Origin: Agrostemma githago
Taxonomy: Eukaryota > Streptophyta > Magnoliopsida > Caryophyllales > Caryophyllaceae
Reading direction: 5' to 3'
Assembly: GCA_958450325.1 (NCBI GenBank)
Contig: OY288253.1
Span: 65,465,612-65,529,611 of the forward strand
DNA length: 64,000 bases
Below are positions 1 to 12,197 of this stretch, piece by piece. The notes under the pieces were generated by a model. It worked only from the letters and a program-made list of their open reading frames with translations. It was not told the origin of the DNA and did no database searches. Position numbers and translations under genes: made by a program. Numbering within the stretch: position 1 is the stretch's first letter; every line of letters begins with the position of its first letter.

Positions 1-2230
1 TTGTTCAAAATGTTGAGAAAATGTACTTGCGCCAACATGAATCCATAATAACTCCATAGACTTATAGAGGAATTATTTCACAGTACCAAAGTGAAGGTAT
101 GGGTCTTCCGAATGTAGCTGATTCCATTCTTGATCTGGTTCCGCCTCAAACATCTCCGATGTGTTGTAAATATGTCTGTGTGCCATAATTACATCCAGTA
201 ATTACACCTTAACTTGAGCCTCAATTAGAAATCCTGTAGCCTGCAAATGAGTTAAAAAAATCATGAGCCAGCCCCATCCAGCCTTACGGTAAAGATTCAA
301 GATTCATGCTTCTTCCATTTTAATGAATTAACCTCCCTGGCCCACTATTCCCTTCACAAAAGAAGAGCCAATAGAACTAATTCATTACAGAAAAGAGGGG
401 GAATGCTGACATCATTGGATACATGTAGAACTTGTATGGGCACCAAAAACAGGATCTGAAAACTTTACTTGTGAAACAAAAGTGGATCAACTCCGGGTGC
501 TCGCACCCTCACTACAGGTTATGCTTGTAAAACTGGCTTTCACTAGCAATCATAAAAAATTTGGCCATGTTCTTACCAACTTATTTCCAAGAACTCGTTT
601 CAGCTTGTTTAAGTTCAATCCATCTCCTATAGCTCTATCTCCTCAAAGTTCAGCTCAGCTTCCTATAACTTCAGCCCTTACTAGGATTAGTTTTTCTATT
701 GCATAGAGGGTGGGGGCTTAGATAGTATCTCGGCTACCCACTCACTTCTTGTAATTTGTTTCAATATTAATGCAAGTTACAATAATAAAATAAAATAAAA
801 AAATATAATAATAAAAATAATAATACTCCTGATTCTTTTAGACCATCTTAAAAATTCACTTCCACCTCCGAAACCTCTTCCTCATTCCCAAAATCAACAA
901 CCTCGTGTTTTGCGGGATAAGGGAGGAGATTTTGGATTTGGAACTAATTTGGTGTTTTGGGAGATAAGTTGAAAAAGGGAAAGAATTGGTGTCTTGGTGT
1001 GGACTGTGGGATGATTCGGTGGCGGCAGAGCGGACTCGCTTGCATCAGGCAATGTCAGGGGTGCCAAAGCTGCTGACATAGTGGTTGGTGTTGGTTTTGT
1101 CTGGTTCTTTATCATTTCCTTGCATTCAAAACAAACAGGGACACACTGAAAGGAAATCCATTTCCTTTACCTTTGTTACCCTTTCTTAGTACCTTCCACT
1201 TTCCCTCCCAAACCAAAAGCGCCCTTAAATGTCAATGCAACTACTAAAAGGATTCTAAATAAATCAGAGAAAGCTCACAACATTGAAGTAGCTGTGATAA
1301 CCTTCTGGACACTTTTGACTTATGGCCTTACAACCCACCGTTGACTGCAGCCTAGCATACAAAATTATACTCTATACTTGTTGATAAGATACTGGAAGAA
1401 AAAAAGAAGCTAAATTAATTGCTTGAGCATGTACAAATATGCTCTAGAGGGCTAGTCAGCAGCCTTCCCAGTCTATTACAGAAAACAATCAAATACATAG
1501 ATATGCAATTTTGTCGTGTTTACACTTACTGCTGACTTTATATCTGCCGATGCAAAAGAGAGACAGACTAGTCACTGCAGTATATATTTACCTTACGAAC
1601 AGTAGAGCTGTCGACGAGACCTACCTCTAGTCTGGAGAACTTAAGATACCTATTGAAAATGACAACAGAATTTTTAGCCCCAACTGTGCTTAAATATTCC
1701 TTGCCAGTCCACCACCGCTCATGACGGCACACAAGGATCCACAACCTAGCACCAACTAAGGTTCCTTTCCAGTAACAAACAATCTAGAACACAGTTCAGA
1801 TGACACTGAATTATAGACGGATAGATAGATAGATAGAGAATCCCATACTAGAAGAAACTAAGGATGAGGACGACGGACCTCTTAAAGAAGAGTAAATGGG
1901 GTACGAATTGCACATGCTGCCTTACCTCATAAGGTATCAAAATTGAAATAAGAAAATTATGCCTGGACAACTCAAAACATTGAAAATAAAAATGTAATTA
2001 AATATTTGCAAGGATATAACTTTCAATATTTGCAGTAATGGTACCCAAAAAGTGTTAGCTCTGCAATAGAGCCATAGAGGAAATGGTAGGAGACTAGGAG
2101 GATAAGACACTTTTTTTCAAATTAGAACATTGAACAGCGACCTGACGACCTCAGATAATTTTTGAAAAATAAAAGTACGAAATTAATTTTTGAAAAATAA
2201 AATAAAAGAATTAAGAATAAATAAAAAGAA
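1..2230. other. AT-rich stretch, no gene identified
   Basis: No reading frame here resembles a known family. An open frame at 482-706 lacks recognisable motifs. A TAA/AAAT-rich run at about 776-830 could be the tail of an old retroposed copy. A GATA-type microsatellite lies near 1819-1838. On the minus strand, a pyrimidine-rich tract ending in CAG just above position 240 is followed by 12 codons and a stop (202-240). This would fit a short terminal exon of an intron-rich minus-strand gene, but nothing else confirms it. Confidence 0.3.
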
Positions 2231-2311
2231 CAAAAGGATGACGACCTCGGGTATTGATTCATGTTAGCCAACCCCAAATCTTTTAGAGACTAAGGCTTGA
2301 TGTTGTTGTAG
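2231..2311 (+). repeat. SINE/RTE-like 3' end relic
   Basis: The segment ends in a phrase of the type 'gactaaggcttgatgttgttg', which resembles the 3' ends of plant SINE/RTE-type retroposons with TTG-rich tails. The body is short and there is no clear target-site duplication. The call rests on recognising that terminal phrase only. Confidence 0.35.
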
Positions 2312-5300
2312 AAAATTGAACAGTGAGTAACAATTTCTAGGCACATCCATTTAAAGATTTTGGCAACAAACAATCAACTCAACAAGAAAAGGTGCCCAAT
2401 TAGAAAATAAAACATACATCCCAGTCATCAACCAACCACGTCTTTCAAAATAATGGACAGTTACCAGTTCTTTAGATTACCTGAAGAAATTTTTGCATTT
2501 ACAGCCACAGAAATTAGAACGGTCACCCAGAAAATGATGAATGAGCGCATTTTAAAACGATGAATTATCAACGGGATTGTGAACATGGCATTGTAATCAA
2601 AGAATGTCTTCATACATCAACTCCGTTAAAAGACGAATTAAACAATGATTAGAATTAGTATGAAGTGAACCAAGGTAAGTAAAAAATTAACCATTAAAAA
2701 TAGTACACTAATCTTGGGTTATCGGAGTGGTCATCTCCTCAGTTAAGAATATGAACTGGGATCAAACTGTGTCTTTATATACTAACTCTGGTTAGTATGA
2801 AGAGATTCAAGGTAAGTGGAAATAATGGAGCTCTAAACTAAGGTGGAAAACAAAGAATTGAAGGCAATTGAGGCTTCATACACTAACTCCATTGAAAGAA
2901 TTGACTTACATTCTTTTCACAGGTTCTTCTCCACTTCCTCAAAACTTCGGGTTATTGATGCTATATCTTGGCATACTTTATGTCCTCGCTATGTGGTTAC
3001 TCAAAACATCTTTCAATGCCAATGGTGCAAGTTACAGCTATGACACTTAAGATAATAGGTGTCCACTGTTAACAAAGCAAAAGGCTCTCCGGGAATAAAT
3101 GACACAGGATACAAAGGTTATGATGTGACGAGATAAGGCCAGATCAAGTGAAACTACATGGACCGTAATATATGGCGCAGACATTTTTAGTAAGTTTGCT
3201 TTTATACATCAAAACTCTAAAGCCAAATAATAGTGGAGCTTCACTGAACAGTAATGAGTCTTAAGCTCCAATGGTGATGCAAGTTTATATGCCAAAAGAA
3301 AGACAATAATCTAACCAAAAATTGCGGGTTCTCCAAGTCATGATTCAAAACTCTTAAATAACTAATGAATTAAGATACTAAACCAAGTATGGAGAAGCTA
3401 GATACAGAAGTTTTGATCAAGAAAATAAGATGAAAAACAATCCAACATTTGCTCTCAAGCCAGAAAGTGTAGAACATTAGTTAGTGGTATACTGATAAAA
3501 TTATATAGAGACTTCCAAGGTTTCAACGTAGATCAAAATCATCAATATTTTGCACAAAGAAAAGATGTACAGATCTCAATCAAATTTCATCTTCTATAGT
3601 TCTATTTCAAGGATATATATTTCGATTTATAGAATTAATGAATTAATTATTAATGCTTAGACAATCAGACATGACCGTGATGAGTGCAAAGGAATACTGT
3701 CCTTAACCATCAAAAGAAATTTATGTAGCTCCAAACTAGTAAAAGCAAGGAAAATGAAAGAAGATGGAACTCTTGCACATGATGTCAAGGTGCTTTACAT
3801 AAAAAAATGGAGTTACTTGTTAGATCCATTTTATTGCAATTTTAGGGAACTAAAGTCTTCACTTAACAGTTAACAATATCAATCACCTTTTTAAAGGTTT
3901 TTTAAGCAACACATGGTAATAAAAATTATACATACTAGTCAAACACCATCGACCCTGGCACATAATTGGGTTAGCTCAGGAGAGTTAGAACATACTCTCA
4001 CATACACAGAATTTGTGTAAGCAGAGGAGTAGGTCTCTCATTAAACTTATTGAGAGACCAATTACAACTTGATGTTACAAACCTAATAAAATAGGTGCAT
4101 TTAATGAGTATACTAATAAAAATAACCATAGCCTACAATAAAAGGGGTGTGTTTGTTATAAAAACAAGTATGAAATGAAATGGTTATTCTGAGGGGCAAC
4201 TAATAATAAAACAGGTATGAATAACACATAAAGAGGTACAACAAAAGTGGTCTTCTCTTCCAAGTTTTTATTTACTTTAGCACAAAACTGAAAGGAACAG
4301 GCAAGGACATGTAGAGTACAAAGGAATATCCAATGGAAAGATATATTTATATCCAAATCCAACAGAGCATTACAATATTTAAGTTTTGATGATTTCCTTG
4401 ACATAAGAATATTCCTATGCATTAAAGGCTTAATGTGTAAGATCTACATAAAGAGCAATCTCGACGGAGAGCTGTGAAGCAGTGAAAAGGAACTGTAATA
4501 TTGATAAAAACCCACTAATACTAATCCCTGCTTACTCCAAACAGGTCCTCGTCTTTGTTTCTCTCAGGACAATGGATTTCCCACCTTAGGTGCTAAAGTG
4601 CACAAGCCTTTGCACATGATATTCCACCAAATCAAGGCTCACGTGTGGATTCTCCTGATTTAGAAACCACCATAACCTAAGGACAAGTGGTTTGCTATAA
4701 GATCTGCAGAATGCAAATGAACCCTGGCAGTAAGGAAATTGCTATAGTCAGAATAATACCTCCCAAAGCAACACTACTTCAGCCTCTCTTATTCAAACCA
4801 AGAAAGATTAATCCACAAACCTACTATGGATGTTTGCAATTGCAACTACCTGGGACCATTCGATGAGACAAACCACTCTTCCCCAACATTAAGAATGCAA
4901 ATTCAATTTGCACAAACTCCTCCCTCTAAATGAAGGAGATGAGTTCAGAGTCTCAACTGAGACTTGGGGGGTAAAAACAATCAATGTAAAAAACATTGGT
5001 AAAAGAAGGTCCATTTGAAATAGCTCCTCTGCAATAAGATAATAGATTATTAGCGGATATACAGTTAAACTAACCATTTGCGATCCAAGAGCTACCTCAC
5101 ATCTTAGAGCAACTAGAAAAGGTTGAAATTTCATAGCAAAACAAGTTCCAAGAACACCTCACCTTTAGTAAGCATATTATCTTACTTTATAGTCCCACAA
5201 AAACAAAGAGAAGAAAAAAATATACATTGGTCCTTCACATTCATAAAAAAACTAGGTTAATTAAAAAAATTGAATAAAAAAGGATAATTCATAAAAATAA

Positions 5301-7732
5301 ACCCTACTATTACCCATCTTCTCAAACAAAGTTACACTATGTTTTAGCCTAAAATAAACCCAACTTTAGATGAGGTGGACATATGTGTTGCTAAATTGGC
5401 AGCAATAGTATTAATAATAATAATATTATTATTATATCACCCTTTCCGGGGCAGCTGCAAGATCAAGAACTATCTAGGGCTAAACAAACAGGTTTTTTTT
5501 GCTATCAGGAGAAAAACAACTAGTAATAATCAACCATAAGCCCCGCTACCTGATGGTTGTAACTATTAAGCTTCCTGAGGATAAAATTAAAAGACAAATA
5601 GTGCAAAAATGGGAACATGTTAGGCATGTCCTCTGATAAACGCTGATTGTCTAATCGTGTTGAGTTTTTTTGAGTGGATTATAAAAATTGAGGTAATGTT
5701 TTACAAATATATGGTAAATATCATAATTCATAAGAGTAGGTCTTATGAGAAATTGTCTCACACGTAGCGCAAAAAAAAATGGAGTAACTCGAGGTTTCTC
5801 GTTACATTGTCGAGACTCGAGAGATCGGATCTTTCAAGTTTTTGTGATATATAGGATGTACGCTCATATAAAAAAATTTAAAGCTCATATAAAAAACTTT
5901 AAATACGGAGTACAATTTATTCATGATACGGTTTCTATAACGTGAGTAATTCAAATGGCTCCTGTCTAAATAAAAAAAATTAAATGTCATAATAAAAACC
6001 GAAAATGTCTTATGATCATTTTCTTTTTCGATACATTTTCTTAATGCGACAATCTCAAACACCCCCTAATAATAATAGTATATCTAAGTAAATTTTGGTA
6101 AAAATGAAATTATTACGGATTACATGCATCTAACACATTAAAATTTAATTTAGAGTAATTTAATGGATAATTGGACAAACTAGGTTGCTAAGTAGCCTAA
6201 TACACAAGGCTATATAAAGAAACAAAAAAAATACTCTAACGCGCTTTGTTGGAGTAGAACCCATGCCCTTCATGTCAAATATAACAACCAACTTATATGA
6301 TACCACCTGTGCTACTTCAACATTTGATAATACTTACTCATTAAATATTTAGCCTAAAAGTTTCTTAGGCTATAGCCCAAGTAAAACATGGCTAGATCCG
6401 CCCGAGTCCCCTTCCCAGCCAACATCTCTACTGCAGTAGAGCCATCCACGTTCCTCCACCCCACCTAAAGTTGAACCAGGCCCATCACCTCCAGGCTCCA
6501 CCAGAAGTCCAGAACATGCCCATCACCACCCACTGAATTCTATCACCATGGGCACCATCCATGCCCGCTACGACTCGCCTCCATATAACCTTCCCTGCCA
6601 CCACCACCACCAGACACTTCAAACCTTCAATCATCACCACCCACTCAAAAACCACCACCGTCGTTACCAACACTCCCTTTTACCAGAAAATACCCAGATC
6701 CAAAATTGAAGTATAGACAACAACCTCACTTCACTATCTCCACCATCCAGCACCGTTATAGACGTACTGCCACCACCCTACCTCTTGCCTGCAAGAACCC
6801 TAAAACGCCAACTAAAACCATCACTCGAACCCTAGAAACACCCCCTCTCCCATCGTAGACAGAGGCGAATCTTAGTTTCCTTACCCAAGTCTATAGCTGC
6901 AACCTATACAAATGGAAAGTTCTGTGTGGCATCCCTCTCACATGACTCATTCTCTTTATTCTGGACGATATAGAATGTGAGGCAAATTGTGCCTAAAGCC
7001 CACGTGTAAGTGGTAGGATGGTAGGTAAACTTTTGGCCTATGACCTTTATCTTCTGCCTCTATATGGTACTGTTGGATACACAACTAAAACAAATAGTGT
7101 AACTTTTCTACAAAACCATTTTATACCATACAACAGCCCTTTGAATAATAATAAAGTGAAATAACCTTAATACTAAGGGAGTCGTCAATTAAATGTCATG
7201 CTAGAGATCAATAATATCAGAAGACATCACACAACAAAGTCAAGGCCTGGAAATCGAGCTCAATGGCGGAACTATGGAGCAAGCAAGGGCTAACAATGAG
7301 ATACATATTTTCGACTCGATTTTTTCCCTACTTTAGCTTGCTGTATTAAAATGTTCGCCCCTAAGTATTAATCCCAAATACGACACTGATAGACCTGATC
7401 ATACAAATCCCCTACAACTAAACAATCAACAATTACTGCTTGCTGATCAAACAAATCCCATATAACTAAACAATCAACAATTACTGATTGCCTTCTAAGT
7501 TCTAACTGCTATTCCTATACCTTACATTTTTTTTATGTTTTTTTTGTTAAAGACTTAATTTCAATCATTTATTCAATAATAATAACGTGATCAGTATTTT
7601 ATTCCAGAAAAGGATGAATATTAGAATAGTGCGCCTAATTAATCACAGAAAGTTAACTTAAAAAAGTAACGAATATTCAATTGGCAAATATTTCAGCATA
7701 AAACATGATCATAATATGATAATATATACAGT
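2312..7732. other. Non-coding AT-rich DNA, no gene identified
   Basis: I see no supported coding region in this 5.4 kb. Open frames are short, lack motifs and disagree between strands. Minus-strand exon-like islands exist, for example a CAG acceptor-like site near 5030, but cannot be joined into a product. The 6400-6900 part is C/A-rich low-complexity sequence in which short frames arise by composition. If a host gene occupies 1-8200 it is on the minus strand and mostly intron. Confidence 0.35.
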
Positions 7733-7757
7733 ACTCCGTATAAATTATACGGAGTAG
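7733..7757. repeat. 25 bp palindrome around ACTCCGTA
   Basis: An almost perfect inverted repeat, TACTCCGTATAA facing TTATACGGAGTA. The half-site ACTCCGTA recurs through the window (near 5905, 10206, 12143, 28379, 36080, 38271, 38903 and 38934) and looks like a common element of this genome's dispersed repeats. Confidence 0.6.
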
Positions 7758-8175
7758 GTGAATATAAAATCAATGATCGGATGAAGGAACAAATACGAGA
7801 AATTCGATGATCGGAGAACAAAAAGGTGGATGATCAAAACTGAAATTGAAGGAGTACAAATTACGCGGCAAAAAGAATACCAATTCAGTATATTACGATC
7901 AGAAAAAAATGATGATGATGATGAAAGGATGAAACCTTTGAAGAAGAAGCGTGGCCGCTGATTTGACGGAGCAGCGATTGATCGGACGGTTGAGGGAGAA
8001 GAGAAGAGAAGAGAAGGAGAAATGGGCAAAGGAAGGAGAGAAGTTGGGTTTTACAAGGAAGGAGATGGTGAGGTGTGGAGATTGGAGAATAATGAGAGAA
8101 TTGTGGGGAAATAGGTGTAGTTGGGTGAGGCTTAAAAGGATGCCAAACGGTGCCCTCCTGGGTTACTTTCGTCAA
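7745..8175 (-). other. Possible 5' leader/first exon of a minus-strand gene
   Basis: Read on the minus strand, this begins with a long CT-rich tract (about 7985-8080) of the kind seen in plant 5' UTRs. An AAG/GT-like donor follows near 7935, then AT-rich intron-like sequence. Open frames of 94-96 codons overlap here but are composed of Ser/Phe/Leu/His runs from the CT-rich composition and are unlikely to be proteins. This is only a possible transcript start. Confidence 0.2.
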
Positions 8176-8262
8176 TTGCCCAAACTAGATACTCCCTCCC
8201 CACAATGATCTTCTCATTTATAAATGACACATTGATTAAAAAATGGGGTAACGACAATTGGT

Positions 8263-8433
8263 TTCTCTTGCGACGGGTCTATCCGTCATAATAATATAAC
8301 AAGTCAAATACATACCACATGTATGAATAAGACAATTGATTTGCTATGTCCCACCCACATTTTATTTTTGTCTTTAGTGTACTACTTGACCCGTAAGAAG
8401 TTTGTGACGGATACTTCTGTCACAAACAAGAAT
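8263..8433. mobile_element. MITE copy 1 (GACGGAT...ATCCGTC ends)
   Basis: A roughly 170 bp segment whose two ends each fold on themselves (GCGACGGG...CCGTC and TTGTGACGGAT...TGTCACAA). The same arrangement, in the opposite orientation, occurs at about 62740-62905. Both copies share the edge 'gtttgtgacggat' followed by 'gtcacaaacaagaattt'. No coding capacity is visible. The superfamily is not determined. Confidence 0.55.
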
Positions 8434-8961
8434 TTGTGGGGTAATGAAAGGTGGTAAATTGTTTGTTGGGGTTCAAGATGTCAAATCACAAAAAGTAACC
8501 AATAGAAAGAGACTATAATGGATGAATAAGGAAAGTTTTGAAGTGGAAAAATCCTAGTGGAGTTTTTTTTAGGGTTATTTAATAGGAATAATACCAACTT
8601 TGGGTGGTATTCCATCAATAAAACCAACTTCAATTAATACGGGAATAAAACCAAGTATGAGTCATATTACACGGGAATGAAATTGGTTTACCTACTACCG
8701 CCTAAACCTGTTAATATATCCACTTAACACAAATTTTACTGACAATATGAAGCTTCCTCACTTTTAACCTCATTATCACTTTTACCTCATTAACTCCCTA
8801 AATGTAAACTTCATCTTCTTCCCTTCATCAATTCTCATCAATCCAAAACGTCTTCTTCATCCCTTCATCACTTCATCATTCGTCGAAGGTAACTTACTCA
8901 CTGTAAACTTTTATTTTATTTTTTTCTTTCTCAAATTTCTGTCAAACTTGGTCGAAGGTAA

Positions 8962-9558
8962 TGTAAGAATATTTTATGATATAATAATATTACGGGATAT
9001 GTAATATATCTTTCATATTATTATGCTAATATTTCTTCCTCATAATTATGGTCTTATTGGAAATCAGGATCTTACAGAGATATGCTATCACAATAATATC
9101 GGACTAAATAAGGAGTTTTTCCATATTTACTCAACCTTGATGGAAGGTCGAGATTACCGTAATCTAAAACCCTAATAGGAATCGGTCCTCTCTCTGCCTA
9201 TATAATGGAGTCTTTCCCATCAGAAACTCTATGATGAATGAAAACGTAATTATGAATAACGAGAACAACACTTATTACGTTATAGGACAAGACGGAGAAA
9301 CCATGTCTATTAATTATAAAACCGTACCTATTATTATTATTTGAAGATCATATGAAGACATATTATTATTATTTCAAGTCGTCTTATTATTTATGAAGTT
9401 GTCTTATAGAGATCTAATATCGTTCGTATTAGATTTCGACTTATTCCGTAATGAGGTATGTCTTAATCTCGTCTTAATTAATCTTTTGTGACCTTCATGT
9501 TGTTCAAAGATTTATGGGAATTATGCTTTATTTATGTCATGTTAATAATATGCTAACA
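8962..9558 (+). repeat. Copia 5' LTR
   Basis: A 597 bp LTR beginning TGTAAGAATA and ending GCTAACA, matched by 12198-12293 plus 15181-15692. It contains a TATA-like 'tatataatgg' segment near 9200, at a plausible promoter position. Confidence 0.9.
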
Positions 9559-9560
9559 TG

Positions 9561-9572
9561 TGGTATCAGAGC
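9561..9572 (+). other. Primer-binding site (initiator Met tRNA type)
   Basis: TGGTATCAGAGC lies 2 bp inside the 5' LTR. This is the classic plant Copia primer-binding site, complementary to the 3' end of initiator methionine tRNA. Confidence 0.9.
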
Positions 9573-10689
9573 TTAGGTTATTGAACTCATGATTGTCCAT
9601 TAATTAAGATTAAGATTATACGTCATATTGTTAGTCCGTATTATAAACGTATATGTCCATTAAGTATATGTTAGCGGTGTGAATGTTGTATGCGTGTGAT
9701 TGTGTAAATCAACAATAAGAGTATATATTTTGTTTACAGTTTACACATAACTGATAAATAGTAAACCATCCTCTCATGCAATTAATTTGTAACAATTATA
9801 ATCAAGTATATAATGTTATCTCTCCACTATGCACTTATTAGTTGATTACTTGATTTGTTATTCAAGTTAATTGCTTGATTTTTTTTAATATGATGTATTA
9901 ATGTTAAGAATGAACATGAGATACTTAACGAATTATAGTACTGCATCCATAAATCATGTTGCTTAATTTTATTTTTATGCACTAATTATGTATTGGATAA
10001 AAGTTCGAGTTTTTCGTATTAATAATAATTTGGACTTAGTCAACGAGCATAATATTGATGAATTATTGTCAATTTACGATTATCTTTGTCATTATTGTTG
10101 TTGTTGTTATGATGTACGGAAACTTTGATGAACATGATATTATGACTTAATATTCTATTATTTGATGAGTAGTCTCATGATGATATGATTATGAATTATG
10201 ACATACTCCGTATGATTATGTTTTACTGAAACATAGTTTCACCGCATTGATTATGATCATTCAATATAATTCAATCGTTTGATAAAGAATAATGATTTAT
10301 GATAATTATAATTTCATATTCCGGTTTTAGATAATGCAAATATGAAATTCTTATGGTTAAATTTCACCACAGTGAATTTACAACTAAAGTTCAATTTTGA
10401 CATAATATTGTCATTATATCGTTCACACATATAAAAATATATATATCTACTCACAGGTAGATTATATTACCATGTGTAACATTCTATTCATTATATCGTT
10501 CACATATAAAAATATATATTTACCCGCAGGTGGATTATATTGTCATGTGTAACATTCTATTTATTTAAATATTTTAGTGACTAACCACAGGAGCACTATT
10601 ATTAAAGATGTGTTATTTCATACTATATTAAAGCCTCATATTATTTATGTTGTCTTACTTTATCACGACTAAAATTTACCTAACCAAGT

Positions 10690-12186
10690 GCAATCTTATG
10701 ATAACTCTGTCATTGAGTTTAATGGAACGAACAAACTACTCTGAATGAAAAGAGTAATTTAAGTTCACCTTGAAGTTGATGAAACTGAATACTTGTCTTC
10801 GCAAAGACAAGCCAGCTGACTTAACTTCTGAAAGTACCGTTGCTCAAATTAAATATCTATCCATGAAATTTGGGAGAGATCTTACATATTATGCCTTTTA
10901 TTCTTATGTTGGATAATTGTAACTAACATTAAGACTTAAAGAATTCATTGTATGGACTGAAACAAGCACTGAAACAATGGTACTTAAAAGTTCGATAAAA
11001 TCATTACAGATTTTAAAAAAAATATCGTTGATCATTGTATAAATCTCAAGATCAGTGGGAGTAAGTTCATATATTTGATTCTATATGATGATATTTTATT
11101 AGCCAAAAACGATCTTGTTTTATCACATAAAACTAAGAGCATCCCCATCCATTGTTTTTTCTTCATTCTTGATGGAGGATGGAGAAATTTTGGTCCTCCA
11201 TCCAAGAATGAAATATTCTTGGTGAGGAAGAATTCAAAATCATTTGTTCACTCAAATGGAAGAGAGAATGAGAATTGTGGGGCAAGTTGCCATTTCTATG
11301 CAACATTTTTTTCTTTTAATTTTATTCTACCAATGATAAAATGCCATGTGGATTGAGGGTGAGTTTTGAAATTTATTAGAGGATAGTAAATTCATTCTTG
11401 GATGGAGGAGCTTTTTTAAGATGAAAAAATTGAGGAAGAAATGATGAGGTGGAATGGATAGGTCCCATCCAAGAATGAAAAATTCATTCATGGATGAACA
11501 TGCTCTAAGACTTATGTCTTAAATGGCTAAATAAAGAATATCCTTATGCATCTTTGGTTGGGAACTTAATGTATGATCAGGTAAACCTGACATTATTGAT
11601 GTTCACATACAAAAAATTAGATCACCCACAGGTGACTGGTTATTCTGATTCAGATTTGAAACTGAATATGTGACTTGTTATGAGACTTTAATATAAGGAG
11701 CATGATTGCGTAATTACCGTGATAATAATGAAATAGCAATTTTTTTCTAGCTCCATGAATGATATGATATCTAAGGAAACAAAACACATGAACCTTAAAT
11801 ATCTTTTTACTGAAGCAAGATGTTAGATTACGAATTAATTAATGAGATCTCTTTAACGATTTTACACTTGCTATATAATATTATTTCTGTTTTCCAATGT
11901 GTATACATTTATTATTGGATGAATGATAACGAAAATATAGTCTTTTTAAGACATTATGTGGACCATTACGTAGAACTCCACTTATGGCCTAACTGTTCAA
12001 TTCGTTGATGTAGTGGTACATGGAAGTAAGCATGTTGCAGATTGACATGTGCATGCCATGACTCTCTTTAATGATTGAATTAGTCAAGGTACTTATGAAC
12101 ACCGATTTAAAATAAGTGTTTAGCACTTATGTGCAACTTATATACTCCGTATTCTCTAAAGAACATTAGAGATGTTCCAATCGACC
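10690..12186 (+). pseudogene. Copia gag-pol relic (gag, RT and RNase H scraps)
   Basis: Shifting plus-strand frames carry recognisable Copia fragments. A gag-like piece around 10720-10840 has a FNGTN-type start. Reverse transcriptase lies around 10938-11133, with 'SLYGLKQALKQWYLK' and, further on, 'LYDDILLA' in place of the usual YVDDILLA, so the first residues of the catalytic motif are altered. After the MITE, RNase H-like pieces appear ('YPYASLVGNLMY' about 11540, 'VTGYSDSDL' about 11632). Protease and integrase are missing, so the internal region was deleted between gag and RT. Stops and frameshifts are frequent and no product is expected. Confidence 0.75.
11137..11505. mobile_element. 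Tourist-like (PIF/Harbinger) MITE
   Basis: A 369 bp insertion within the Copia RT/RNase H relic, flanked by TAA on both sides (11134-11136 and 11506-11508). The ends are inverted: GAGCATCCCCATCCA on the left and GAGCATGTTCATCCA when the right end is complemented. A 3 bp TAA duplication and GAGCATC-type ends are typical of Tourist-like MITEs. No coding capacity. Confidence 0.8.
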
Positions 12187-12197
12187 AAGTGGGAGAC
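12186..12197 (+). other. Copia polypurine tract
   Basis: A purine-rich CAAGTGGGAGAC-type tract directly before the 3' LTR start at 12198, as expected for plus-strand priming. Confidence 0.75.

Noticed and set aside
202..240. Possible terminal exon (12 codons and stop) on the minus strand
   Set aside because: A good acceptor-like tract but no matching upstream exon could be found; too short to identify.
482..706. 74-codon plus-strand open frame
   Set aside because: No recognisable motif, AT-rich surroundings and no plausible promoter or splice context.
7885..8208. Overlapping frames of 85-96 codons on both strands
   Set aside because: They arise from CT/GA-rich leader-like sequence; low-complexity proteins, mutually exclusive.
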